A DNA stretch of 64,000 nucleotides from positions 460,069 through 524,068 of the forward strand of contig NZ_JACHJI010000005.1 in assembly GCF_014203535.1 (NCBI RefSeq), written 5' to 3'. Source of the stretch: Streptomyces griseomycini. GTDB taxonomy: Bacteria; Actinomycetota; Actinomycetes; Streptomycetales; Streptomycetaceae. The translations under genes were made by a program, and so were the position numbers. Below, one piece after another: positions 26,802 to 35,710 of this stretch. The notes beneath the pieces were generated by a model. It was not told where the DNA came from, made no database searches, and was given only the letters and a program-made list of their open reading frames with translations. Every line of letters starts with the position of its first letter. Positions within the stretch are counted from its first letter, which is position 1.

Positions 26802-28358
26802 TCAGTGGACGCGGCGCTCGGCGCCGGACCAGTAGGAGTCGCGCAGGGCGCGGCGGTCGATCTTGCCGTTGGGGTTGTGGGGGAGCGCGGCGACGATGTC
26901 GACGGACCGGGGCTTCTTCATGCGCGCCAGGCGCTCGGCGCAGAAGGCGATGAGCTCGTCCGCGTCGAGCGTCGCTCCCGCCCGCGGGACGACGACGGCC
27001 TTGACCGCTTCGCCCCACTGATCGTCCGGAACGCCCATGACCGCGGCCTCGAAGACACCGGGATGCTGGTGGAGGACGGATTCCACCTCGACGGCGTAGA
27101 TGTTGAAACCGCCGGAGATGATCATGTCCTTCTTGCGGTCGACGATGAAGACGTAGCCGTCCCGGCGCCGGCGCGCGAGGTCTCCGGTGAGGAACCAGCC
27201 GTCGCGGAAGCTCTCGGCGGTCAGTTCCGGCTCGTTGTGATAGCCGGGCACGACGTCGGGCCCCCGGACGGCGATCTCACCGATCTCGCCGTCCGCCACC
27301 TGGACGCCCTCGTCGTCGACGATGCGCACCTCGGCCTCGGCGAGGGGCCGGCCGCAGGACAGCAGCAGTTCCTCGTCGTCGCCCTCGACGGCGCGGCGGT
27401 GGTCCTCCGTGGAGAGGAACAGCACGCCGGAGGTCGTCTCGCCGCATCCGTAGCCCTGGCTGAGCACAGGGCCGAAGAGGTCCCAGGCCGCTCGGATCCG
27501 GGCGGGTGACATGGGCGCCGCGCCGTAGATCAGCTGGCGGAGGCTGGAGACGTCGTGGTCGCGGGCGTTCTCCAGCGCGAGGACCGTGTTGACCATGGTC
27601 GGGACGAGGAACGCGTGGGTGGCGCGTTCCCGTTCGACGGTGGCGAGGAATTCCCCGGCGTCCCAGCGCGGCAGCACGATGGCGCATCCGCCGGCGAAGA
27701 AGATGCCCATGAGGGGCATGCCGGAGGCGTGGGTGACGGGGCCGGCGAGGATCTGCCGGTCGCCCGGTCCGACCCGGGTGGCGCTGTTCATCACCGACTT
27801 GCGCAACAGGGCCAGACGATTGCCGTACGTCTGCACGGCCGCCTTCAGCTTTCCGGTGGAGCCCGAGGTGAAGTGCAGGACGGCGATGTCGTCCTCGGAG
27901 CGCTCGACGTCGACCGGCTCGCGGGAGGTGGCCGCGAGGGTCTCGGCGTAGCCGGGACCGAGGTCGCCGGGACCGTCGTAGCCGATGACGGACTTCACGC
28001 CCGTACCGGGCACCGCCCGCCGGGCCGTGTCCAGGTGCGCGGCGTCGGTGAGCAGGACGCGGGCGTCGGACTCCCGCAGCAGGTGCGCGACTTCGCCGTC
28101 GCCGAGGCGGGCGTTGATCGGCGCCCGGGCCAGTCCGGCCTTGTAGAGCGCCACTTCCGTGACGACCAGCTCCGCGCGGTTGGCCGCCAGCGTGGCCACG
28201 CGCTCCCCCGGGCTCAGGCCCATCCCCGTCAGCGCGGCCGCCAGCCGGTCGCTGTGGTCGTCGAGTTCCGCATACGTCAACCGGACCTGGCCGCAGACCA
28301 CGGCCTCGGCATCGGGGTGGTGCCCGGCCGTCCGGCGCACGTAACGCCCGAGGTTCAT
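26802..28358 (-). CDS. Acyl-CoA synthetase (AMP-dependent ligase)
   Basis: A 518-residue ANL-superfamily ligase that adenylates a carboxylic acid and transfers it to CoA. Motifs: the P-loop FTSGSTGKLKAAVQTYGN (about 168-185), the adenine motif QGYGCGETTSGVLF, GDLARRRRDGYVFIVDRKKD with the hinge, and the C-terminal LPHNPNGKIDRRAL carrying the catalytic Lys. Substrate is a medium- or aromatic acid judged only by family breadth. ATG at 28358 follows GGAGGCGGCG. It is divergent from the TetR gene at 28467; the 108-base gap holds a candidate operator. Confidence 0.92.
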   Translation of the reverse strand: MNLGRYVRRTAGHHPDAEAVVCGQVRLTYAELDDHSDRLAAALTGMGLSPGERVATLAANRAELVVTEVALYKAGLARAPINARLGDGEVAHLLRESDARVLLTDAAHLDTARRAVPGTGVKSVIGYDGPGDLGPGYAETLAATSREPVDVERSEDDIAVLHFTSGSTGKLKAAVQTYGNRLALLRKSVMNSATRVGPGDRQILAGPVTHASGMPLMGIFFAGGCAIVLPRWDAGEFLATVERERATHAFLVPTMVNTVLALENARDHDVSSLRQLIYGAAPMSPARIRAAWDLFGPVLSQGYGCGETTSGVLFLSTEDHRRAVEGDDEELLLSCGRPLAEAEVRIVDDEGVQVADGEIGEIAVRGPDVVPGYHNEPELTAESFRDGWFLTGDLARRRRDGYVFIVDRKKDMIISGGFNIYAVEVESVLHQHPGVFEAAVMGVPDDQWGEAVKAVVVPRAGATLDADELIAFCAERLARMKKPRSVDIVAALPHNPNGKIDRRALRDSYWSGAERRVH

Positions 28359-28372
28359 CGCCGCCTCCAGAG

Positions 28373-28390
28373 TTTCCGAACGTCGTGTTC
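28373..28390. promoter_or_regulatory. Candidate TetR operator in the ligase/TetR divergent region
   Basis: TTTCCGAACGTCGTGTTC contains the inverted repeat GAAC-N5-GTTC. The sequence TTTCCGAACNNNGTGTNC is repeated in front of the serine hydrolase at 29149-29166. Two copies in the promoters around a TetR gene suggest its binding site. Confidence 0.5.
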
Positions 28391-28466
28391 AATATCAATC
28401 TTGCTGTCGGGCAACGTAAGGGCGGCGCTAGGGTCAGGTCAACGGTCCGGACGAGAAGGAATCGAA

Positions 28467-29117
28467 GTGGACATGAAGCCCGAAGACCGCCGCGTCCGGC
28501 GGACGCGCGCCGCGCTCCGCCAAGCCCTGGTCGAACTGGTGCTGGAGAAGGGATTCCAGGCCGTCACCGTCGAGGAGATCACCGAGCGGGCCGACATCGG
28601 CCGGGCCACCTTCTACGCCCACTACCGCGACAAGGAGGACCTGCTCGTCGGCATCGTCCGCGACCTCGCGCAGGACCGCGAGCGCCTGCTGCCGGCCGTT
28701 CGCCAGGCGCACGCCCAGGGCTTCACCGGCCTGCCGGTCAAGTACATCTTCGAACACGCCGCCCAGGAACGGGGCGTCTACCAGGTGATCCTGCGGGGGG
28801 AGGGCGACGGGCGGGCGCTGCGGGAGTTCACCGAACTCATCCGCACGCACGCCGAGGCGGCCTTCCGTGACCGGGCGGAACAGCTCGGCGCGGAACCGAG
28901 GATCCCGCTCGGCATCGTCGCCCGCGCCTGGACCGGCGAACTCATCGCGGTACTGAGCTGGTGGGTCGAGAACGACACGGGCTACAGCGCCGAGCAGATC
29001 ACCGCCCACCTGCGGGATCTTTCCGTCTACGGTCGCGTCTGGGCCACGGGGCTGACCCCGGTGGACGCCCCCGGAGCCGTCGACCTCACCACGGGGCGGC
29101 GCGCCGAGCGCCGGTAG
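28467..29117 (+). CDS. TetR/AcrR family transcriptional regulator
   Basis: A 216-residue one-domain regulator: HTH in RRTRAALRQALVELVLEKGF and VTVEEITERADIGRATFYAH-YRDKE (about residues 10-55), followed by an all-helical ligand domain (AARQERGVYQVILRGEG-like, TELIRTHAEAAFRDRAEQLG). The GTG at 28467 lies six bases after AAGGA and is preferred; ATG at 28473 is the alternative. It is divergent from the acyl-CoA ligase and followed by the serine hydrolase in the same direction. It is likely a local repressor responding to an acyl-CoA or the free acid; this is inference. Confidence 0.9.
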   Translation: MDMKPEDRRVRRTRAALRQALVELVLEKGFQAVTVEEITERADIGRATFYAHYRDKEDLLVGIVRDLAQDRERLLPAVRQAHAQGFTGLPVKYIFEHAAQERGVYQVILRGEGDGRALREFTELIRTHAEAAFRDRAEQLGAEPRIPLGIVARAWTGELIAVLSWWVENDTGYSAEQITAHLRDLSVYGRVWATGLTPVDAPGAVDLTTGRRAERR

Positions 29118-29148
29118 CCCTCCTCGCCGGGACCGGACCCTTCCCGGA

Positions 29149-29166
29149 TTTCCGAACACTGTGTAC
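29149..29166. promoter_or_regulatory. Second copy of the candidate TetR operator
   Basis: TTTCCGAACACTGTGTAC, 48 bases before the hydrolase start, shares TTTCCGAACNNNGTGTNC with the site at 28373-28390. The right arm is less perfect (GTAC). An AT-rich CGTTAACG follows and could overlap the -10 region. Confidence 0.5.
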
Positions 29167-29213
29167 GTTAACGGTTCCCATGATCGGCTGATCCCGAGCG
29201 AGCGGAGCGACAC

Positions 29214-30398
29214 GTGACCGGCACGCATTCACTGGCCGACCTCGTCTGGGCCCGGGGGTTCACGGACCCGGCCTGGGCGCGACGGCACACGACGGCAGGT
29301 CGGGAGACCATGCCGAGCCGCCGCGTCTGGCGGGGCCCGGGCCGGCCCGGTGACCTGCCCGCGGCCCCGCCCGGCGCCCTCGACGGCCTGAGCGTCACCG
29401 GCCCGTACGGACGCACGCTCACGCTGCCGGAGCTGCTCGCCGAGGCCGAGACGGACGCCCTGCTCGTCCTGCACAGGGGCAGACTCGTCCACGAGCAGTA
29501 CCTGCACGGCTACGAGCCCCACGTCCCGCACTTCAACGCCTCCGCCGCCAAGTCCTATCTCGGCCTCCTGGCCGCGACCCTCGCCCACGAAGGGCACCTC
29601 GACCGCGGCGCCCAGGTGACCAAGTACGTCCCCGAACTCGCCGGCACCGCCTTCGGGGACGCCCAGGTCGACCACCTCCTGCACATGGGCACGCGGATGA
29701 GCTACGCGGGCCGCCCGTACGACAAGGCCCTGGAGGCGCAGCGCTATTTCGCCGTCCTCGCCCCACGGCTGCGTCCCCATGGCTACTCGGGGCCGTCCAC
29801 CATCCGCGAGCACCTCGCCACCGCGCGGGCCACGGGTGAGCCCGGCACCGGGTTCCGCTACGAGAACGGCAACGTCGAGGCGCTCGCCGAGGTCCTGCGA
29901 CGGGTCACCGGCGTCAGCACCTCGGCGCTGATGTCCGAGATGATCTGGTCCCGGATCGGCGCGGAGGAGGACGCGTACTACCTCGTCGACGCGGACGGCG
30001 CCGAGGCCGCCTGCGGCGGCTTCAGCGCTACCGCGCGCGACGTGGCGCGCCTGGGCGAACTTGTCCGCTGCGGCGGCGCCGTCGGCGACCGCCAGGTCCT
30101 GCCGGAAGCGGTGACCGCCGTCGTCGACGGTGTCCCGGACGGCTACCCGCGCCGCGTCCGCTTCCCCGCGGCACCGGCCGACGCGCCCGCCACCCTCTCG
30201 TACCACGACCTGTGGTGGGTCCTGAACGACCCCTACGGATCCTTCATGGCCAGCGGCATCCACGGTCAGCGCCTGTTCGTCTCACCCGCTCTGGGCCTGG
30301 TCGTCGTCCACTACGCCTCCCAGGTGGTCTCCCCGGCGGTCCCTCAGGTCCCCCTCGTGCAGGCGTTCCTCTCGATCGGCACGCGTCTCAACGGGTAG
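29214..30398 (+). CDS. Serine hydrolase, beta-lactamase/NylB family
   Basis: A 394-residue cytoplasmic serine hydrolase related to class C beta-lactamases and 6-aminohexanoate-oligomer hydrolase. The nucleophile motif SAAK is at residues 110-113 (FNASAAKSYLG), the Tyr motif YEN at 216-218 (FRYENGN), and a third element SGIHGQRLFVSP stands where H/K-T-G is expected. No signal peptide is seen. GTG at 29214 follows GGAG. It hydrolyses an amide or ester. Because it shares a putative operator with the acyl-CoA ligase, it may release the acid that the ligase activates. Confidence 0.88.
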   Translation: MTGTHSLADLVWARGFTDPAWARRHTTAGRETMPSRRVWRGPGRPGDLPAAPPGALDGLSVTGPYGRTLTLPELLAEAETDALLVLHRGRLVHEQYLHGYEPHVPHFNASAAKSYLGLLAATLAHEGHLDRGAQVTKYVPELAGTAFGDAQVDHLLHMGTRMSYAGRPYDKALEAQRYFAVLAPRLRPHGYSGPSTIREHLATARATGEPGTGFRYENGNVEALAEVLRRVTGVSTSALMSEMIWSRIGAEEDAYYLVDADGAEAACGGFSATARDVARLGELVRCGGAVGDRQVLPEAVTAVVDGVPDGYPRRVRFPAAPADAPATLSYHDLWWVLNDPYGSFMASGIHGQRLFVSPALGLVVVHYASQVVSPAVPQVPLVQAFLSIGTRLNG

Positions 30399-31130
30399 GA
30401 CACGTGCCGCGTGGGCGTCGGCGGCCCGAGCATCCGAGTCGGGTGACCCGGGGCTTCGCGCGGCTGATGCGGCCCCTGCACGCTGCCGGTGCCGACATGA
30501 CTGCGCTCCCGGTGGCGCGGGGGTCCTGTGTCCCCGGCGGGCCGGCGGCCACCGCGCGCCGGGCGGCCCTCGTCCACCGTGGGGGTCCGGGCGGAGGCGT
30601 GGGCGACGGCGCAGTACGCGAGCACGCCGAAGGAAGGAGAACCCGATCGCCCCGCGCACACCGGCTGTCGCTGCGACCGCCGCCACGGCGTCGACGACGA
30701 GCTCGACGTGATGCGGCACTCTGGCACAGGGCAACGAGCCGAAGTGCAATGGCTGACACAAGGGCACGCTTGGTGTCACCGGGACGTCTACTCCGAGCGA
30801 AGCGCCGGCCTGCCCCGCATCGTCGGCCTGCACTGCGGCGAGGGCCCGGACCGGCGAAATCGGTGACGTGGAAGGAGCGCGCGACGGTAGGGCGTCGGGT
30901 GAGGTGGTGCGCATCGCCCAGCGGGTGCGGGGCCGGCCGCGGAACGGGTCGCCGGTCGGGCGGAACGCGAGCTGTACACAGGCGCGGAGGGCACCGACGG
31001 ACCGGCGGACCCGTGAGATCATCGTGCCCGTGGCTCTGGGCGCCTCGGTGTTGTCGTCCTGCCGGCCACGGGCTGAGCGGCTCGACCGGGGCCCTGGCGA
31101 CACCGAACCGCGGCACCTGGGGGAATGAGG
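30399..31130. other. Long gap, no gene recognised
   Basis: About 730 bases. All long frames on both strands are arginine/proline-rich and without family resemblance. No element ends, repeats or RNA gene were seen. The last 100 bases should hold the promoter of the membrane protein at 31131. Confidence 0.4.
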
Positions 31131-31502
31131 ATGGGCTACAGCGGGACGACGGAAGCGGGCCGGGAGCGTACGCGTGCCGAGCGGCTGACCGAAGGACTGA
31201 CCGTCGCCGTGGCGTCGGTCCTCTCGTTCGGCCTGCTGGCCGGCCTGGCCGTGGTCTTCGGCACGACCGCCTGGCACCTGGTCACCGAGACCGGCACCAG
31301 CGCGTTCAGCCGGTTCGCGGTGCCGATGATCTTCCTCGCCCTCGTGGCGCTGCCGCTCGTCCCGGCTTGCCTGGTGTTCCGCTCGGGCCGGCGCAAGGGC
31401 AGCAAGCAACTGACGGCGGCGGTCCCGGCGGCGCTGACGCTTCTCGGCGCGTCCGTCGCGCTGTTCGCGGCTCTGTCCCTGATCATCGCGCACGTGGACT
31501 GA
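31131..31502 (+). CDS. Small membrane protein
   Basis: A 123-residue protein with three hydrophobic segments (VAVASVLSFGLLAGLAVVFG; FAVPMIFLALVALPLVPACL; AALTLLGASVALFAALSLII) and a short basic loop (FRSGRRKGSKQ). ATG at 31131 is preferred over ATG 31125 because GGGGA lies six bases before it. Function unknown. Confidence 0.6.
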   Translation: MGYSGTTEAGRERTRAERLTEGLTVAVASVLSFGLLAGLAVVFGTTAWHLVTETGTSAFSRFAVPMIFLALVALPLVPACLVFRSGRRKGSKQLTAAVPAALTLLGASVALFAALSLIIAHVD

Positions 31503-32225
31503 CCTCCGGCTCCGGCGGTCCGCCCGACGCTCCGAAGGCAGGTCCGTCGTCGCCAGGGGTGCTCGAACCCTCCGGTCGGGGGACCGACGGGTGCAGTGGG
31601 TGGTGCGCCGCCACTGACCTTCGGCCGGCTGTGAACCCCGAGTCCCGCCGCCGTCCTCGACGTCTCATTGCCCACCGTGTACGAGCTCGTCAGGCAGGGC
31701 GGGGGGATGCCGGAGACACCGGCCGTGTTGTGCAGGACGTGGTCGTGGAGGGGACGGTGTCCCCGGGCCTCACCCATCGCCTGCAGGGACGATCGTCCGG
31801 CTGAAGCCCTGCAGAGCCTTTCGCCGCGCAGGCGACCGCCCTTCGCGACCACACATGCTGAGCGGCCCCGCCCGGCCATCCGGCCGGGCGGGGCCGCTTC
31901 CTGTGCCGGCACGCCCCGGCCCTGCGAGGCCCGGGGCGTGTCCGGGCGGGTTGAGTGACCGCTCTGTCGGGCGGCGTTGCCTGGACGTCCGCCCCGGTTT
32001 GAGTAGTGGTGACCTTGAACAGCCCCCGCCACGATCCTTCTCGTTCTACCGAGAGCCGCAGAGCACTGGCGACGTGTCCGATGGGGGACAGTGCTCCGGT
32101 CTCGACCGGAAACGAGCAAGAGGAGTCTCCGATCGTCGCGGAGCCTCAGCAGGCCATCGCAAGCGGTGGTCGAGCTGAGGCTGCCCGCCGACTGGTCGAC
32201 CACCCTCGTGGAAGGGGATCGACTG
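31503..32225. other. Gap holding two tandem hairpins
   Basis: About 720 bases with no supported gene. The two inverted repeats annotated at 31860-31939 are its most notable content. A short segment near 31655-31700 (LDVSLPTVYELVRQG-like) resembles a helix but has no context. Confidence 0.4.
31860..31939. terminator. Two consecutive strong hairpins
   Basis: A perfect 17-bp GC-rich inverted repeat with a 4-base loop at 31861-31898 is followed by TTCCTGT. A second 9-bp perfect repeat (ACGCCCCGG/CCGGGGCGT) with an 11-base loop is at 31911-31939. Together they look like a double terminator, but the nearest gene on the plus strand ended 358 bases earlier and none ends nearby on the minus strand. 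Confidence 0.55.
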
Positions 32226-32498
32226 GTGAGGCCGACATTTCCTGTTCAGGTACTTCTTGTGATCGTGTCCTTCGTGTGGTCGCTGCTGGTCGCGGTGGTG
32301 GCGGGCGTGCTTTCCCACGAGGCAGGAACCCGGGTAGCCGGCGCGGTGCTGTACGGCGGCGGCGCCTTCATCGGCTGGATGACGTTGTGCGTCACCGTAC
32401 TGACCGCGCTCGGCTTGCTCGGGGTTCCCGGGGAGGGCGGGCGTCCGAAGGTCGAGCAGCCGTGTCGGGCCCAGTGCTCGGCTGTGGCGAGCCGCTGA
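32226..32498 (+). CDS. Small membrane protein
   Basis: A 90-residue protein with two or three hydrophobic segments (VQVLLVIVSFVWSLLVAVVA; AVLYGGGAFIGWMTLCVTVL) and a polar C-terminus with two Cys. GTG at 32226 lies nine bases after GAAGGGG. Function unknown. Confidence 0.5.
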   Translation: MRPTFPVQVLLVIVSFVWSLLVAVVAGVLSHEAGTRVAGAVLYGGGAFIGWMTLCVTVLTALGLLGVPGEGGRPKVEQPCRAQCSAVASR

Positions 32499-32905
32499 GC
32501 CTCGGCGGACCGCGGTGCCAATTTTTCCAGACGTCGTGAGAGGCTCACGGCACGGGCGGGGTACTCGAAAGAGACGGTGCGCAGGCACAGTTCGGCATAG
32601 CCGACGAGCAGACCGGGATGCTCGCCGTCCAGTGCCGGTCCGGCCCGCGAGGTGTGCGACACCGCCTGCCGGGACGGCCTGTCGCCGGAGGCGGCCGGGC
32701 CCCACGACGAAGTGGCCAAGGCCCTGCCGCCGCTGACCGTGGCGGACGAGCAGCTGGAACAGGGCCTTGGGCCCCCGACGAGCCGTCACCTCGCGGCCGA
32801 CAGGCGAACGCTCGCGACCCGAGCGGGCCAGGGCAGGTCAAGACCCAGCCATGACGGAATTCCCCGGTGGCGAACGGGTCACGGGGCGAGCGAAGGGGAG
32901 AGCGG
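32499..32905. other. Gap without a supported gene
   Basis: About 400 bases. A minus-strand stretch (LLVGYAELCLRTVSFEYPAR, then LSRRLEKLAPRSAEAQRLAT) is open but has no start or family. Nothing else is evident before the ribosome site of the LysE gene. Confidence 0.3.
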
Positions 32906-33586
32906 ATGTCGGTCGACCTGGTGGGTTTCCTCGGTGTCGCTCTGGCGGCCTACGTGGTCCCCGGCCCGGACTTCCTGGTGGTGGTGCGCTCGGCAGCCGA
33001 GCACCCCGCCAAGGGACGGGCCGCGGCGCTGGGCGCCCAGGCCGGGTTGTGCGTGCACATGCTCGCCGCCGTTGCGGAGCTGTCGCTGATCGCAGCCCGT
33101 TCTCCCGTTGTCTACGGCTCCATCAAGCTGCTCGGCGCGGCCTACCTGGTCTACCTCGGGATCCGGGCGGTCCTGGCCGCCCGGCGGACCGCCCGCGAGC
33201 GCCGCGCCGAGACAGCGGCGGCAGACGGCCCGGAGGGGCTTACCGCCCCGCGGACCCCGGCCCCGGGCGATCCGGCCCGCGGCCGGTGGCGATCCGGCTT
33301 CACCGAGGGCTTCCTCACCAACGTGCTCAACCCCAAGGCGGCGCTGTTCTTCCTCAGCATCCTGCCGCAGTTCGTGCACGGCGGCGGCTCGACCGCACGG
33401 CAGATCTTCCTCCTCGGTACCCTCGACGTCCTGATCGGCGTCGTCTACTGGTTCGCCCTCGTCGCCGTCGCCGCGCGGCTGCGGACCTTCCTCGCCCGGC
33501 CGGGGATCCGCCACCGCTGGGTGCTGACGACCGGCTGGCTGTTCATCGGCATCGGCATCGGCACCGGCGTCGCCGCGACCTCCTGA
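32906..33586 (+). CDS. LysE family translocator
   Basis: A 226-residue inner membrane exporter of the LysE/RhtB type. The family N-terminus VALAAYVVPGPDFLVVVRSA (about 10-29) with the P-G-P motif is followed by GAQAGLCVHMLAAVAELSLI, IKLLGAAYLVYLGIRAV, an Ala/Pro-rich cytoplasmic loop (about 88-125) and FLTNVLNPKAALFFLSILPQ. Five or six helices are predicted. These proteins export amino acids or related metabolites. ATG at 32906 follows AAGGGGAG. Monocistronic. Confidence 0.88.
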   Translation: MSVDLVGFLGVALAAYVVPGPDFLVVVRSAAEHPAKGRAAALGAQAGLCVHMLAAVAELSLIAARSPVVYGSIKLLGAAYLVYLGIRAVLAARRTARERRAETAAADGPEGLTAPRTPAPGDPARGRWRSGFTEGFLTNVLNPKAALFFLSILPQFVHGGGSTARQIFLLGTLDVLIGVVYWFALVAVAARLRTFLARPGIRHRWVLTTGWLFIGIGIGTGVAATS

Positions 33587-33654
33587 GGCGGGATGGGCAT
33601 GGGAGACAGAGGGGAGACCGATGCCCCGAGTCCTTCCTCGAGGAGGAGAGGAGG

Positions 33655-33950
33655 ACCGTGTCTTACGGACAGGACTGGCACTTCCGCCGCCTGCTCGAAC
33701 AACTCGACATCGACTATGCCGTCGCTGTGCCCAAGTCCCAGCGGATCAAGTCCCTGGCCGGCACCTGGCGCATCGAATAGCTCATCGACGAGGCACCCGG
33801 TGACGCCTGGCAGCGGCCGTCCTGCGGCGGCGGTGCAGGGACCCGCACGTCTACGACCGGGTCTGCGCACTGAAGTGGTCGGCCCGGAGAAGACGCCGCC
33901 AGGCCGTTGCCCGCCCCTGCCACTACCGAGGACGCAGCTCAGGGCACGAA
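33655..33950 (+). pseudogene. IS701 family transposase fragment
   Basis: The rightward frame SYGQDWHFRRLLEQLDIDYA, VAVPKSQRIKSLAGTWRIE matches the central part of IS701-type transposases (Y-G-Q-D-x-x-F-R-x-x-L-E). An in-frame TAG at 33778-33780 interrupts it, after which LIDEAPGDAWQRPSCGGGAG continues the homology before being lost. Both ends of the gene are missing. Confidence 0.65.
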
Positions 33951-34039
33951 CCGCTGCTGGAGTGCCAGGGGCCCTTGCGGAACGACCTTCTTGTGGCGCG
34001 GTGGAGTTGTGCGCGATGTCGTGCCGGGGGTGACCTTGG

Positions 34040-34290
34040 TGCGGCGGAAGCCGTGGGAGGCCAACGACGAGCTGTGGGCGGTGATCGAACCACTGCTGCC
34101 CGGGCATGAGCGGCGGTTCCGGCACCCTGGGCGCAAGCGGATCGATGACCGCAAGGCGCTGCAGGGAGTGCCGTTCGCGCTCTGTACCGGCATCCAGCGG
34201 GATTGCCTGCCGCAGGAGTTGGGGTTCGGATCCGGCTCCACCTGCTGGCGGCGGCCGGCCGAGTGGCAGCGGGGTGGCCCGACACGGGGC
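34040..34290 (+). pseudogene. IS5 family transposase N-terminal fragment
   Basis: The rightward frame ELWAVIEPLLPGHERRFRHP, GRKRIDDRKALQGVPFALCT and GIQRDCLPQELGFGSGSTCW is the N-terminal domain of an IS5 transposase (D-R-K-x-L-x-G-I-x-F-V-L-x-T-G-I-x-W). The DDE catalytic domain is absent. It lies next to the IS701 fragment. Confidence 0.7.
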
Positions 34291-34366
34291 CTCTTGGGCC
34301 AACGGTCCACGCGCGTCCTGGGCGTCACCGGGCGCGGCACCCAGAACGCTCGCGCCACTGTGCGGC

Positions 34367-34711
34367 TCAGCGCGGGAGCCGCAGTACAAGGGAGGTCAAC
34401 TCCTCGGGAGACTGGTCCGTGTGACGCTCCGCGGAATACCGCACGGTGCAGGCCGCCGAGACCAGCTCCACATCCGAGTACCCGCCGTCTTCGAGCATCC
34501 CGGCGGCCATGCCGAGCGGCACGGCGAAGTCGGCTTGGGCCTCCTGCGACATCGCCTCGACGATGCCGGACTCGTCCTCGAGGAGCACCAGGTCCACAAC
34601 CTGGCGGAGCGTCTCCTTCATGGCCGGTAGGTCCACCTCCCGGAGGATGTCGGCCATGTCGCGGTACTCCGCGAACCCGAACCGATTGATCCGCTGGTAT
34701 TCCGCGTTCAT
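34367..34711 (-). CDS. Hypothetical protein
   Basis: A 114-residue acidic protein (NAEYQRINRFGFAEYRDMAD, LPAMKETLRQVVDLVLLEDE, ADFAVPLGMAAGMLEDGGYS) with mostly helical character and no recognised family. ATG at 34711 follows AAAGGG. It is co-directional with the transporter/epimerase operon upstream, about 90 bases after the end of the broken epimerase. Confidence 0.55.
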   Translation of the reverse strand: MNAEYQRINRFGFAEYRDMADILREVDLPAMKETLRQVVDLVLLEDESGIVEAMSQEAQADFAVPLGMAAGMLEDGGYSDVELVSAACTVRYSAERHTDQSPEELTSLVLRLPR

Positions 34712-34799
34712 GTCGTGCCCTTTCGAGGCCTTGTCAGAATGCCGGATCCTCGCGGGCGAGGGTCATGCAGTGGGCGGGGTGGAGGCTGGACCGTCCGGA

Positions 34800-35680
34800 T
34801 CATCGGCCACGGCCGATCCTGCGCGTCGAAGAGGTCTGCGAAACCTGCGCGCCGCTGCTCCCGAACGCCACCGTCCCGGCCCGGGCCGGACGGCCGCGCC
34901 GCACCCTCGGCTGCCCCACCGCCGCGCCGCACCGCTCCACCGCCGCCCGCGGATCGAGCGCGCACGTGCCGTCGCCGAACAGCTCGAACACCATCCAGCC
35001 GTCGTGGCCTTGCCGTTCGAGGGACCGCAGGCAGTCGGACAGGGGAAGTCCGCCGTCGCCCCACGCCAGGTGCCCCGTGGGGCGGCCGTCGATCAGGTGC
35101 ACATGGCGGATACGGTCGCCGAGCGCGGCGAAGGCGTCCGGCGGTTCCGCCGGCCACGGCCGTCGTCACCGTGCCGAGCACCGCCCCCAGACGGTCGGCG
35201 CCGATCTCGTCGAGCATCCCCGCCAGCGTGGGCGAGTCGTTGACCGGGTTCGCCCCGACACGCTGGAGCGGTTCGAGGACGCACGTCACGCCCAGCGTGT
35301 CCGCGTAGGCGGCGAGGTCACCGATCGCGTCGACCGACCGGCGCCAGGCGGCGTCCACGGGCTCGTCCTCACCGCCCCGGCCGGGCGTCGGCGACAGTTT
35401 CCCGGCGCCGAGTTCGACGCGCAGCTCGGCCGCCCGGAGGAACAGGGCGATGCCCTGCGCACGCAGCCGGCCGACCGGAGAGGCCACGTTCCTCGATGCG
35501 GCGGTGCAGGTCGCGTGCCTCCGCGTCACCGGCCTGCGGAAAGTGCAGGCGCGGGGTGATGCCCCGGAGTTCCGGCTTCTCGCGGCCCAGGGCGACCGCG
35601 TCGTCCAGGAACGTGTCGCACGGTAGGTGCCGGCAGGTGAAGTCGGGTCCGGTCAGCCACGGCGGACGGGCGATCGGCAT
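34800..35680 (-). pseudogene. frlC: Sugar epimerase/isomerase (FrlC-like TIM barrel), frameshifted
   Basis: Three leftward frames together make an AP-endonuclease-2-type TIM barrel. Frame one from ATG 35680 (RBS GGAGAACCCC): TCRHLPCDTFLDDAVALGRE, GITPRLHFPQAGDAEARDLH. After RRIEERG about 20 residues are missing and frame two gives GIALFLRAAELRVELGAGKL, VTCVLEPLQRVGANPVNDSP, MLDEIGADRLGAVLGTV. Frame three gives HLIDGRPTGHLAWGDGGLPL and GWMVFELFGDGTCALDPRAA. The metal ligands (E of VLEP, D of LIDG, E of FELFG) are visible, so decay is recent. It lies 30 bases after the second permease. Fructoselysine 3-epimerase (FrlC) is the best fit given its neighbours. Confidence 0.65.
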
Positions 35681-35710
35681 GGGGTTCTCCGTTCGTACCG
35701 GGGGAGTGGT

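Noticed and set aside
23829..26835. Long rightward frames across the MFS and acyl-CoA dehydrogenase genes
   Set aside because: Gly/Asp/Arg-rich shadow frames with no domain; leftward genes are clearly real.
30399..31130. Possible gene in the gap after the serine hydrolase
   Set aside because: Several frames of over 110 codons exist, but none has a start with a ribosome site or a recognisable motif.
34800..35680. Considered as three separate small genes
   Set aside because: The three frames are consecutive parts of one TIM-barrel family in correct order, so one broken gene is simpler.
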